Counted from the stretch's first letter, positions 1 to 6,661 are shown. The stretch is 7,949 nucleotides of DNA from Bacillota bacterium (GCA_030526765.1 JAUNCB010000042.1:1-7949), one strand, 5' to 3'. Translations and numbers: made by a program. Notes: a model not told the origin generated them from the sequence alone.

Positions 1-60
1 CAATCATACTGCATATTCTGATTGCACGCAACATTTTCCCTTTCTTTTTTCTCCACAAAG

Positions 61-104
61 AAAAACCCCGAAGGGAGCAATGTTTTCCATTGCCTCCTTC
101 GGGG
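61..104 (-). terminator. Rho-independent terminator of the stalk-domain lipoprotein gene
   Basis: The arms at 66-82 and 88-104 pair over 17 positions around a five-base loop, with one G-T wobble and one A-C mismatch; the base of the stem is CCCC/GGGG. Read on the minus strand, the stem is followed by TTTTTCTTTG (complement of 56-65), a good U-tract. On the plus strand the hairpin is followed by TCATAC with no T-run, so it works only for minus-strand transcription. It lies 45 bases past the stop codon of the lipoprotein gene and closes that transcript. Confidence 0.9.
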
Positions 105-149
105 TCATACAGGATTCGATCGTCTTATCCTCGGATTGCCGTTTCAGAA

Positions 150-1679
150 TCAGCTCATGATTCTCGCTTCTCTTACACCGTATTCATCTACAGTATAATC
201 TACTGTATAGCCCAGCTTTTCAAAATCTCTGATGCCAACATAAGCAGTGCTGTCCTGCAGCAGGCCCTTCATGTCAACTCTCTGACCATCCTGCATTACA
301 TAAGGTGTCTTTGTGGCATTTTCCCAGCCAACTTCTTCACCCAGTTTTTCTGCGATCAGACGCAGAGGAACATATGCTCTGCCATCTTTAATCACAACAT
401 TTGTCCAGTCCAGCGCATCCTCATCGTAGTGCTTTCTTACTGCATACAGAATCGCATCTGTGCCGCCTTTTTCAAAGCCCCAGTCGATTTCCGCACCGAT
501 CACGGGATTATATTTATCTTCCAGCGCATTCATTTCGCCTTCCAGAACTCCCATTTCCACATAATTTGCAGGAACTGTTACCTTCACATCTGCTTTTGTG
601 ATCTTCGCAGAGGACTGAATTGCGATAACATCCTTGCCTGCATGTTTCAGACTATAAACGCCTGTTGCTTCATAGCCTTCGCCAGCCTTTGCGATTGTTT
701 CCTTAAAGCTTACGCTTTTCAGCATTTCTGCTGTTGTTTCTTCCTTGATTGCTTTTTCGATTGTAGAAGCCAGTTCCTTTAACGCATCTGCGTAGAGGTC
801 TTTTTCTGCTCTTACTGCTGCGAAGGAAGCATTGATTTCTTCTTTCTGTGCAGCTGCTTCTGCAGTATCTTTGCCTACTTTTTCGATAACAACATTCACA
901 AATTTTTCTGTTTCATCGATCAGACGGTCGGGGTTTGCTGCAAGATGGTTCATCATCTTCACAACCATTTCCGCTGCTTCTGTACCTGTTGCAGAAACCT
1001 CAAAGCCATTGGAAACTGCTTTCACCATGCCTGTTTCAAAGCCTTCCAGAACACCCTGAACCAGCTCAGTTACCGCACCTGTCATATCGCTTACATCCTT
1101 GTCGGACAGAACTGCGTTCATATCCATGCCGGTTACTTCCTCTGCATCCGCCAGCTTGATGTATTCATTCTTGCTTACGATTTCCTTAAATTCCTTTGCA
1201 TATTCTTCGGACATCTTGAAGGTGGATTCTGCTTTACCATCCAGATCATCCATCAGCTGATACAGACCAAGGATCAGGCTGCTGGATGCATACATACCCT
1301 TATCCGCTGTATGGGAGATCTTGCCCAGATCGTATGTTTTTCCATTGTATTTCACATCAAAGGCTGCATCATAGGCAATTTCCTTTGCATCCAGATTGAT
1401 TTCATAATCCACCGCAAAGGATTTCTTGCCGTCCAGGTCTTCGTTTTCATTTACCAGAAATTCTTCCACATCATAGTATGCTTCTGCCAGTGCTTCTGCC
1501 TGCTGATGCATTGCATCAAAGTCTACATCCATCTGCACTGTGCCAACGATCTTGCTTTCTTCCATCAGTTCACTCATATCATGGGTCATTTTCAGATATG
1601 CCATTTCATCTGTGGAACAGCCTGCCAGCGTTCCCATGCACATTACGCCGCAGAGGAATGCCGCTAATTTCTTCTTCAT
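150..1679 (-). CDS. Lipoprotein with C-terminal copper amine oxidase N-like (stalk) domain
   Basis: This is a predicted membrane-anchored surface lipoprotein of 509 residues. Residues 1-21 form a type II signal peptide: MKKK, a hydrophobic core, then the lipobox TLAGC with lipidated Cys21. Residues 25-400 are mostly acidic, helix-prone and Ala/Glu/Lys-rich, and I do not recognise a family there. Residues 433-509 resemble the copper amine oxidase N-terminal-like domain common in Clostridia and Paenibacillus: YVPLRLIAEKLGEEVGW at 436-452, then a second half with TAYVGIRDFEKLGY at 478-491. In these proteins the domain is generally a non-enzymatic wall or protein-binding module, so no oxidase activity is implied. 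The start is secure: AGGAGG (1688-1693) lies 8 bases before the ATG. The gene has its own promoter, and its terminator lies 45 bases past the stop. It sits 141 bases downstream of the histidine kinase on the same strand and could be a target of that system (inference). The role is unknown. Confidence 0.88.
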   Translation of the reverse strand: MKKKLAAFLCGVMCMGTLAGCSTDEMAYLKMTHDMSELMEESKIVGTVQMDVDFDAMHQQAEALAEAYYDVEEFLVNENEDLDGKKSFAVDYEINLDAKEIAYDAAFDVKYNGKTYDLGKISHTADKGMYASSSLILGLYQLMDDLDGKAESTFKMSEEYAKEFKEIVSKNEYIKLADAEEVTGMDMNAVLSDKDVSDMTGAVTELVQGVLEGFETGMVKAVSNGFEVSATGTEAAEMVVKMMNHLAANPDRLIDETEKFVNVVIEKVGKDTAEAAAQKEEINASFAAVRAEKDLYADALKELASTIEKAIKEETTAEMLKSVSFKETIAKAGEGYEATGVYSLKHAGKDVIAIQSSAKITKADVKVTVPANYVEMGVLEGEMNALEDKYNPVIGAEIDWGFEKGGTDAILYAVRKHYDEDALDWTNVVIKDGRAYVPLRLIAEKLGEEVGWENATKTPYVMQDGQRVDMKGLLQDSTAYVGIRDFEKLGYTVDYTVDEYGVREARIMS

Positions 1680-1760
1680 AAAAAATACCTCCTTTAATAA
1701 ATATAATCCCTCAGAAATCTTGTGATCTTTCTTTGAATTATTTCTTCTTTACAATTTACT

Positions 1761-1789
1761 ATTATACCACTTTTTACTGATTTACACAA
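1761..1789 (-). promoter_or_regulatory. Predicted sigma-A promoter of the lipoprotein gene
   Basis: On the minus strand a perfect TATAAT (1761-1766) is preceded by TGG, making an extended -10 (TGnTATAAT). A weak -35, TTGTGT (1784-1789), lies 17 bases upstream. The predicted start near 1754 gives a leader of about 75 bases, ending in the AGGAGG ribosome site at 1688-1693. I see no riboswitch-like structure in the leader. The rest of the gap 1680-1820 is AT-rich and otherwise featureless. Confidence 0.65.
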
Positions 1790-1820
1790 CACGATTTCCG
1801 TATTTCAGCCCGTCGGGGTA

Positions 1821-3347
1821 TCAAAAATCCCCCTTCCCGTCTTCGTTCATCCTTTGATGAAGGGGAAACTTGTCAATGAACTCCGATCCCTCTCCAACCG
1901 TGCTTTTCACAATGATTTCTCCTCCATGGGCATCCACGATCCAGCTTGCAATGGCAAGCCCAAGGCCTGTCCCTGCGATCTCTTTGTTTCTGGATTTATC
2001 CGCACGGTAAAAACGATCAAACAATCTGCTCCGTTCTTCCTCTGCGATCCCAATGCCATGATCCCGTACAGAAACATAGCCATAGGCATCGTCCTTCCAG
2101 ACGGATACCTCTATTTTGCCCGCCGAATATTTCAGTGCATTCTCTCCATGGATCCACAGCAGCTGCTTCAGCATATCCTCATCTGCAAGGATCTCCGTTT
2201 CCGTTTCTCCCTGAAACAGGATCTCTCTGTCCTGATGCAGCATAGACATTTCCCGCACCAGTTCTTCCGCACTTTCTGTCAGAGAAACGCTTCTTAGCTG
2301 CGGGCTTAACCGCTTCTGATCGCCCTTTGCCAGAAAGAGCAGCTGTCGGATCAATGCACTCATGTGCTCCGTTTCCGTCAGAATCGAATCAATGGACTCC
2401 TGTAAAATGGCAGGATCGCTCTTTCCCCAGCGATTGATGAGACTGGCATAGCCCTGTATAACAGAAATGGGAGTCCGCAGCTCATGGGAAGCATCGGAAA
2501 TAAACTGATTCTGCTTCTGAAAGGAAGTTTCCAGACGGTCTATCATGGAATTAAAGGTTTCCGTCAGTTCCTTCATTTCGTCCTCGGGACCTTCTGTGGA
2601 AATACGCTGGCTCAGATCCTCAATGGAGATACGCTCTGCCGCTTCCCGAATCGCCGCCATGGGACGAAGCATCCTGCGGCTGATGTATCTGCCGATCAGA
2701 AAGGCGCAGCAAATACCAATGATGTCTGCAATGAGCATCTTTGACATAAAATTCAGTATCATATAGCCGCCATCGGCAAGCATACGGAAGGTCTGTATCC
2801 GATAAAGTCCCTCTTCCGTTTTGTGGTAGGCAGAAAGCAGCATGATCTGCTGGTTCGATTCGCTTTCCAGAATATACTCCAGATCTCCGCCCGGGCTTTC
2901 CTTTTTCCCCATGATCTCAAAGCCGTTTTCTTTCAGTTCCTTCTCCCGCAGGGAGGGTGGCTCCGGCTTTCTAGATTTCTTCTCCTTTTCTTCCGGCTCT
3001 TCCGGATGGTGGACAAAGGGTATCACATTTTTGTGATGGCTGTAATACATTTCATCCTCCGAATAGCTGAATACACTGACCTCCACATAACTCTCCTGCA
3101 GCAGTGTTTCCAGTGCTTCATCGGAAAGGGGCTCGCCACTGTCCAGATATCCCTCCACCAACTCCATGGCCTCCAGCAACTCCTTACGCATGGTGCTTTG
3201 CTGCATACTGGAAATATTCAGCACCATAAAAAAGCTGAGAAAAAGCAGAGAAAGTGTAAAAATACCCCCATACAGAAGGGTGATCCGCTTGGCAATAGCC
3301 ATCTGATCAAAGCCGGCAAACAGTTTTTTCTTATTCTTCCTTAACAT
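1821..3347 (-). CDS. Two-component sensor histidine kinase (HAMP, HisKA, HATPase_c)
   Basis: This is a membrane sensor kinase of 508 residues that should autophosphorylate and pass the phosphate to the response regulator encoded just upstream. Visible order: short cytosolic Lys-rich start; TM1 about 22-45; extracytoplasmic sensor region about 46-195; TM2 about 196-219; HAMP about 220-272; HisKA with SDASHELRTP, phospho-acceptor His288; N box GENALKYS with Asn403; G1 box DHGIGI (429-434); F box RLFDRFYRADKSRN; G2 box GTGLGL (459-464). All catalytic motifs are intact. The sensor region has two His pairs (104-105 and 113-114) followed by a Glu/Lys/Pro-rich stretch, and matches no ligand-binding fold I can name. 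The ATG overlaps the regulator gene by 17 bases and has GAGGAG 9 bases upstream, which favours this start over Met16. The 3' end contains a terminator-like hairpin. The ligand is unknown. Confidence 0.96.
   Translation of the reverse strand: MLRKNKKKLFAGFDQMAIAKRITLLYGGIFTLSLLFLSFFMVLNISSMQQSTMRKELLEAMELVEGYLDSGEPLSDEALETLLQESYVEVSVFSYSEDEMYYSHHKNVIPFVHHPEEPEEKEKKSRKPEPPSLREKELKENGFEIMGKKESPGGDLEYILESESNQQIMLLSAYHKTEEGLYRIQTFRMLADGGYMILNFMSKMLIADIIGICCAFLIGRYISRRMLRPMAAIREAAERISIEDLSQRISTEGPEDEMKELTETFNSMIDRLETSFQKQNQFISDASHELRTPISVIQGYASLINRWGKSDPAILQESIDSILTETEHMSALIRQLLFLAKGDQKRLSPQLRSVSLTESAEELVREMSMLHQDREILFQGETETEILADEDMLKQLLWIHGENALKYSAGKIEVSVWKDDAYGYVSVRDHGIGIAEEERSRLFDRFYRADKSRNKEIAGTGLGLAIASWIVDAHGGEIIVKSTVGEGSEFIDKFPLHQRMNEDGKGDF
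1824..1865 (-). terminator. Possible intrinsic terminator embedded in the 3' end of the kinase gene
   Basis: On the minus strand, CCCCTTC (complement of 1859-1865) pairs perfectly with GAAGGGG (complement of 1830-1836). After two more bases (GA) comes TTTTT (complement of 1824-1828), which runs into the TGA stop. The stem is only 7 bp and the loop is 22 bases, though a small inner ATC/GAT pairing could shorten it. It is therefore weaker than the other two terminators in the window and may be only partial. No other terminator is visible between the kinase and the lipoprotein gene. Confidence 0.35.
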
Positions 3348-4038
3348 AATAACCGACTCCTCGAATCGTCAGAATATATTTTTTCCCAAAGGCTTCATCG
3401 ATCTTGGAACGCAGATAACGGATATACACATCCACCACATTTGTTTCCCCGATGTAGCTGTAACCCCAGACCTCATTCAATATCTGCTCCCTTGTGAGCA
3501 CAATATTTTTGTTCTGCACCAGATAGGTCAGCAGTTCAAACTCCTTCTTCGTCAGATCTATCACCTTTTCCCCGATCATGACCATCCGTTTTTCCGTATC
3601 AATGGTCAGATCCTGCACCTGCAGCAGTGTTTTTTTCGCCGCTGCTCCCGCACTATGGCGAAATGCAGTCCGCATCCGTGCCAGAAGCTCCTCAATGGCA
3701 AAGGGCTTTGTCAGATAATCGTCTGCACCACTGTCCAGCCCTGCTACCTTATCCATGACCTCATCCTTCGCCGTCAGCATGATGATCGGCACCTGCGAAA
3801 ATTTCCGCACCCTGCGGCAGATTTCAATACCTGTCAGCCCAGGCAGCATCAGATCCAACAGGATCATATCATACTCTTCCTCCGTGATCTGACGCATCCC
3901 TTCTCTGCCATCATGACACACAGTCACATCATAGCCTTCATATTTCAATTCCAGCTCCACAAAACGAGCCAGCTTGACTTCATCCTCAACCAGCAATATC
4001 TTTTTTCTCTCCACCCGATTCACATCCTTTTTCCTCAT
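3331..4038 (-). CDS. OmpR/PhoB-family response regulator
   Basis: This is a DNA-binding response regulator, partner of the overlapping kinase gene. Counting from the ATG at 4038 (235 residues), the receiver domain spans about 13-127: acidic pair Glu18-Asp19 in KILLVEDE, phospho-acceptor Asp62 in LLDLMLPG, Thr89 in MLTAKD, Lys111 in LTKPF. The winged-helix output domain spans about 136-233, with LTKKEFELL, LTREQIL, VDVYIRYLRSKID and the family-typical wing IRGVGYYV. All key residues are present. The start is uncertain. The ATG at 4038 has no ribosome site at a useful distance and almost coincides with the predicted transcription start. In-frame GTG codons at 4023 and 4014 follow AGGAAAAAGGA, and the one at 4014 would give MERKKILLVEDE and 227 residues, closer to the usual family length. 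The coordinates given are the maximal extent. The stop overlaps the kinase start by 17 bases, implying co-transcription and translational coupling. Confidence 0.96.
   Translation of the reverse strand: MRKKDVNRVERKKILLVEDEVKLARFVELELKYEGYDVTVCHDGREGMRQITEEEYDMILLDLMLPGLTGIEICRRVRKFSQVPIIMLTAKDEVMDKVAGLDSGADDYLTKPFAIEELLARMRTAFRHSAGAAAKKTLLQVQDLTIDTEKRMVMIGEKVIDLTKKEFELLTYLVQNKNIVLTREQILNEVWGYSYIGETNVVDVYIRYLRSKIDEAFGKKYILTIRGVGYYVKEE
3357..3362 (-). promoter_or_regulatory. Ribosome binding site of the kinase, inside the regulator gene
   Basis: GAGGAG on the minus strand lies 9 bases before the kinase ATG (3345-3347). It falls within the regulator codons for Arg-Gly-Val in the conserved wing motif IRGVGYY. 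It fixes the kinase start and shows that the two genes are translated from one message with coupled initiation. Confidence 0.75.
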
Positions 4039-4045
4039 TTTTTAC

Positions 4046-4074
4046 AGTATACCAATTTCCCTTCCTTTTGTCTG
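4046..4074 (-). promoter_or_regulatory. Predicted promoter of the response regulator-kinase operon
   Basis: On the minus strand the -10 is TATACT (4046-4051, 5 of 6 to consensus). The -35 is CAGACA (4069-4074, 4 of 6), with a 17-base spacer. The expected start is near 4039-4040, only one or two bases before the ATG at 4038. That implies either a leaderless message or, more likely, initiation at a downstream GTG (4023 or 4014) with AGGAAAAAGGA as the ribosome site. Confidence 0.5.
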
Positions 4075-4096
4075 CTTTCAGTATCTTTTTTTCTTC

Positions 4097-4135
4097 TTAA
4101 AGTTCGCTTCACGGTTTATTAAAATACGATTAAAA
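4097..4135. promoter_or_regulatory. Candidate response-regulator operator: TTAAA boxes at 11-base phasing
   Basis: On the plus strand TTAAA occurs at 4097, 4119 and 4130, and the intermediate slot at 4108 reads TTCAC (3 of 5). All starts are exact multiples of 11 bases apart. The last two units share the longer ATTAAAA. Direct repeats on one helical face with 10-11 base spacing are the classic binding layout of OmpR/PhoB-family dimers. The array lies about 20 bases upstream of the -35 of the regulator promoter and about 45 bases upstream of the -35 of the divergent lipoprotein promoter, so it could serve either or both. The region is AT-rich, so chance is a real alternative. Confidence 0.4.
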
Positions 4136-4179
4136 CAGGCGTTTCCATTTCTTTCTCCCATCAGCATTTTCACTTTCGG

Positions 4180-4208
4180 TTGCGGGAACTGCTTTTTTTC
4201 GTTATAAT
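4180..4208 (+). promoter_or_regulatory. Predicted promoter of the thioredoxin-like lipoprotein gene
   Basis: A perfect TATAAT (4203-4208) lies 17 bases after TTGCGG (4180-4185; TTG matches consensus, the second half does not). The expected start near 4215 gives a leader of about 35 bases that contains AGGAGG (4235-4240), 9 bases before the ATG at 4250. The weak -35 half fits a promoter that needs an activator (inference). Confidence 0.65.
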
Positions 4209-4249
4209 AAATACCGAATCAAACAAGAATTTACAGGAGGTTTTGCCTT

Positions 4250-5281
4250 ATGAAAAAGAAACTCGCCCTGCTTCTGGCATCCATGCTGCTTTTTTCCGCC
4301 GGCTGCGGAAAAGAAGAGCCTGTGCCGGAACAGCCCCAGACAGAAATTCAGACAGAGTTCCGCTTTGCTGAATGTGGTCTTGCCTATACCATTCCCGATG
4401 CATGGGTGGAAATGGAAAATACAAACCTGATTCCCTCTCCCACCGTCACACCGGACAGTGAGATCTACGCAAAAATCCGCTATAACTATGCACCGGATGA
4501 AAATCTGGCAGCATTGAATGATCCTGCTTCCGAGGTCCCCGTAGAAGAGCTGATGACCCCCCTTGTGGAGCTTCTGGTGGTAAAAGAGGAGCATCTGGAA
4601 ACAGAAACCGTACAGGATGCACTGGAAGCCTTTTCCTCTGTGGAAGAGCTGCCTGCACAGGAGGATTTTCATTTCTATTATCTGACAAAGCCTGCCAACG
4701 GTATCGACCATTTCTCCGAAGGTGCCAGAGAAACCTTCACTGCACTGGAGAGCTATCTACCTGATTTCAGAGAAAGCATCGAAACCTTCCTGCCCGATGT
4801 GGCAGCGGTACAGCAGGCGGCGGAACAGGATGGAAAATATCTTACCTTCCTTTCCAACACGTTACAGGGTGATCCTGTTTCCACCACTATTTTCTACGAT
4901 TACGACATGACTGTAGTCAATTTCTGGGCAAGCTACTGTCTGGATGACGGTATCAATGAACTGGAAACCCTGCAGCAGTTTTACAAGGAACTTCAGAAAA
5001 AGCATCCCAATGTGAATTTTGTGCAGGTGGTGATTGATACCCCCACAGAAGCAGCAGAAGAACTGGCACTCTCTGCCTATGCGGAGGCAGGGGTCACCTT
5101 CACAGGTATCATGCCTGATGAACATCTGGCAAAATGGATCATGGAAAATCTGAACGGTCTGCCCACAACCATCTTCGTAGACAATCAGGGGCTTCCCAGC
5201 GATTTGAAGATCGAAGGGATGCAGGATGCTGCATACTATATGGAAATTACAGAAACTATGCTGGATTCAATCAGCCAATAA
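4250..5281 (+). CDS. Lipoprotein with degenerate TlpA/ResA-like thioredoxin domain
   Basis: This is a predicted membrane-anchored lipoprotein of 343 residues. The signal peptide is MKKKLALLLASMLLFSAGC with lipidated Cys19; Ser at -3 is slightly unusual for a lipobox. A linker rich in Glu, Pro and Gln (20-35) follows. Residues 36-205 form a domain I do not recognise, beginning with FAECGLAYTIPDAW. Residues 210-343 look like a TlpA/ResA-type thioredoxin fold: IFYDYDMTVVNFWASYC (214-230), a helix, FVQVVIDTP, and the cis-proline loop LPTTIFVD with Pro305. The usual WCxxC is YCLDD here: Cys230 is kept but the resolving cysteine is Asp233. Besides lipidated Cys19, the only other cysteine is Cys42. 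Normal dithiol-disulfide exchange is therefore unlikely; a monothiol, binding or scaffold role is possible. The start is secure (AGGAGG at 9 bases). The gene is divergent from the two-component system and may be its target. No CcdA-like partner is in the window. Confidence 0.87.
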   Translation: MKKKLALLLASMLLFSAGCGKEEPVPEQPQTEIQTEFRFAECGLAYTIPDAWVEMENTNLIPSPTVTPDSEIYAKIRYNYAPDENLAALNDPASEVPVEELMTPLVELLVVKEEHLETETVQDALEAFSSVEELPAQEDFHFYYLTKPANGIDHFSEGARETFTALESYLPDFRESIETFLPDVAAVQQAAEQDGKYLTFLSNTLQGDPVSTTIFYDYDMTVVNFWASYCLDDGINELETLQQFYKELQKKHPNVNFVQVVIDTPTEAAEELALSAYAEAGVTFTGIMPDEHLAKWIMENLNGLPTTIFVDNQGLPSDLKIEGMQDAAYYMEITETMLDSISQ

Positions 5282-5286
5282 AAAAC

Positions 5287-5334
5287 GGGTGTTTCTCATG
5301 GTCTTTGCAACCTTGGGAAACACCCTCTTTTTTA
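5287..5334. terminator. Bidirectional terminator between convergent genes
   Basis: GGGTGTTTC (5287-5295) pairs perfectly with GAAACACCC (5317-5325). The stem extends inward to 5301/5311 with one wobble and one mismatch, leaving a nine-base loop. On the plus strand CTTTTTTT follows at about 5326-5333. On the minus strand GTTTTTT follows (complement of 5281-5286 plus the preceding A). It therefore ends both the lipoprotein transcript and the CorC-like transcript. The plus-strand T-run overlaps the stop codon of the minus-strand gene (5332-5334). Confidence 0.92.
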
Positions 5335-6618
5335 TGCTTCTGTTTCTGCCGCTTCTGTTTCTTCCGGCATTTTATAAATGTGTATTTTTTCGATACGCTT
5401 TTTATCCATTTCCTCAACCACGATACGCAGACCGTCTGTTTCCAGCTCCTGTCCTTCCACGGGGAAATTCCCCAGCTTCACAAGAATATAGCCTGCAATG
5501 GTATCTACCTCTTCGCAAATCAGCTCTGTGCCGACCATTTCATTGAAATCCTCCAGACGGGTACTGCCGTCTACCACAAATTCATCATCCTTGATGATCT
5601 CGATTTCTTCTTCTTCATCGTCGTATTCATCCTCGATCTCCCCGACGATTTCTTCCACCATATCCTCCATGGTCACAAGGCCAGAGGTGCCGCCGTATTC
5701 ATCCAGCACCACAGCCACAGCCACACGGCTCTTTTTCATTTCTGCCAGAAGTTCTGTAATGGGCTTGCTTTCATAAGTGAACAAGGGTTCTCTCATATAT
5801 TTTTCCGCAGAAAACTCCTTTGCCTCCATAAAGAAAATATCCTTTACATAAAGGATGCCTACGATGTCATCCAGATCCTCCCCATAAACAGGCATACGGG
5901 AGAAGCCCTCCTCCTTCACCAGACTGACATATTCCTCATAGGTCACATCCACAGGTACGGCAATAATATCCGTTCTGGGCGTCATAACATCCTTCGCCTT
6001 GGAATCCCCGAAATCAAATACATTATTGATCATCGTTCTTTCATCCAGCTCCAGAACACCTTCCTCATGGCTGACATTTACAATGGTCTTCAGCTCCGCC
6101 GCTGTAATGAGGGGAACCTTTTCCCCGGGGATACAGCCAAACAGTCTGGTCAGAAGTCCCGTCACCACATTCAGCACCGCTACCACAGGCTTAAAGATGG
6201 TTACACAGAAATTGATGACCTTGCATACGATCAGCGCAACCTTCTCTGCCTTCTGAGCTGCCACTGTTTTCGGTGTGATCTCCCCGAAAATCAGAATAAT
6301 GATCGTAATGACGATCGTTGCAATCCCCGCACCGCTTTCTGCATCGCCGCCAAACATCTGAATGGCAAGGGCTGTTGTCAGGGCGGAGGCACCGTTATTC
6401 ACCAGATTGTTCCCCACCAGAATGGAACTGAGCAGACGATTGGGATCCTCCAGCAGCCTCATGATGATGTCTGCATTTTTCACATTTTCATCCACCATAT
6501 TCCGCAGGCGGATCTTACTCAGGGAGGTCAGTGCTGTTTCCGATGCGGAAAAAAATGCCGACCCACATACTAAAATAATCAATAAACCAATCAACACAGG
6601 ACTACCGTCCACGGTCAT
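5332..6618 (-). CDS. HlyC/CorC-family (CNNM) transporter with CBS pair
   Basis: This is an integral membrane protein of about 428 residues of the CorC/CNNM family, whose studied members are linked to Mg2+ or other divalent cation export. Despite the haemolysin C name it is not expected to be a toxin. Counting from the GTG at 6621: CNNM (DUF21) membrane domain about 1-185, with SAFFSASETAL (21-31), IGN-like VGNNLVNN and the conserved GEITPK (113-118); CBS pair about 205-330, starting at KDVMTPRTDI; a Glu/Asp-rich linker at 328-347; CorC_HlyC domain about 348-418; and a short acidic tail. Every part of the usual architecture is present at normal length. GTG (6621) and ATG (6618) are adjacent. 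GGAG lies 1 base before the GTG and 4 before the ATG, so I chose the ATG; a GTG at 6612 with 10-base spacing is also possible. The gene has its own near-consensus promoter. Confidence 0.95.
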   Translation of the reverse strand: MTVDGSPVLIGLLIILVCGSAFFSASETALTSLSKIRLRNMVDENVKNADIIMRLLEDPNRLLSSILVGNNLVNNGASALTTALAIQMFGGDAESGAGIATIVITIIILIFGEITPKTVAAQKAEKVALIVCKVINFCVTIFKPVVAVLNVVTGLLTRLFGCIPGEKVPLITAAELKTIVNVSHEEGVLELDERTMINNVFDFGDSKAKDVMTPRTDIIAVPVDVTYEEYVSLVKEEGFSRMPVYGEDLDDIVGILYVKDIFFMEAKEFSAEKYMREPLFTYESKPITELLAEMKKSRVAVAVVLDEYGGTSGLVTMEDMVEEIVGEIEDEYDDEEEEIEIIKDDEFVVDGSTRLEDFNEMVGTELICEEVDTIAGYILVKLGNFPVEGQELETDGLRIVVEEMDKKRIEKIHIYKMPEETEAAETEA

Positions 6619-6661
6619 CACACTCCAAATCTGTTTTTCCTTATCTTTGACATATTAAAGT

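Noticed and set aside
1..60. A possible minus-strand start (ATG at 34) running off the left edge.
   Set aside because: Only about 11 codons are visible, and the nearest purine-rich stretch sits too close to the ATG; nothing supports calling a gene.
90..1667. Plus-strand open frames of 230 and 240 codons antisense to the stalk-domain lipoprotein.
   Set aside because: They show Cys/His/Phe-rich shadow composition and no ribosome site or motif, whereas the minus strand has a lipobox, ribosome site, promoter and terminator.
1680..1760. A riboswitch or attenuator in the roughly 75-base leader of the stalk-domain lipoprotein gene.
   Set aside because: I could find only a weak five-base pairing (AGAAA/TTTCT) and no conserved riboswitch core; the leader looks unstructured and AT-rich.
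1811..1820. Short CCCG/GGGG inverted repeat just past the kinase stop as a terminator.
   Set aside because: The stem is only three to four pairs and no T-run follows on the minus strand.
4202..4711. A 169-codon minus-strand open frame antisense to the thioredoxin-like lipoprotein.
   Set aside because: It overlaps the signal peptide, ribosome site and promoter of a well-supported plus-strand gene, and its product has no recognisable feature.
5578..5637. Low-complexity Glu/Asp-rich stretch in the CorC-like protein.
   Set aside because: An acidic linker between the CBS pair and the CorC_HlyC domain is common in this family, so I do not count it as unusual.
5134..6573. A 479-codon open frame on the plus strand antisense to the CorC-like gene, longer than the gene itself.
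   Set aside because: Its protein is rich in His, Cys, Phe and Ile with no family motif and starts inside the thioredoxin-like gene. It is a by-product of codon use on the opposite strand, where the CNNM, CBS and CorC motifs are all clear.
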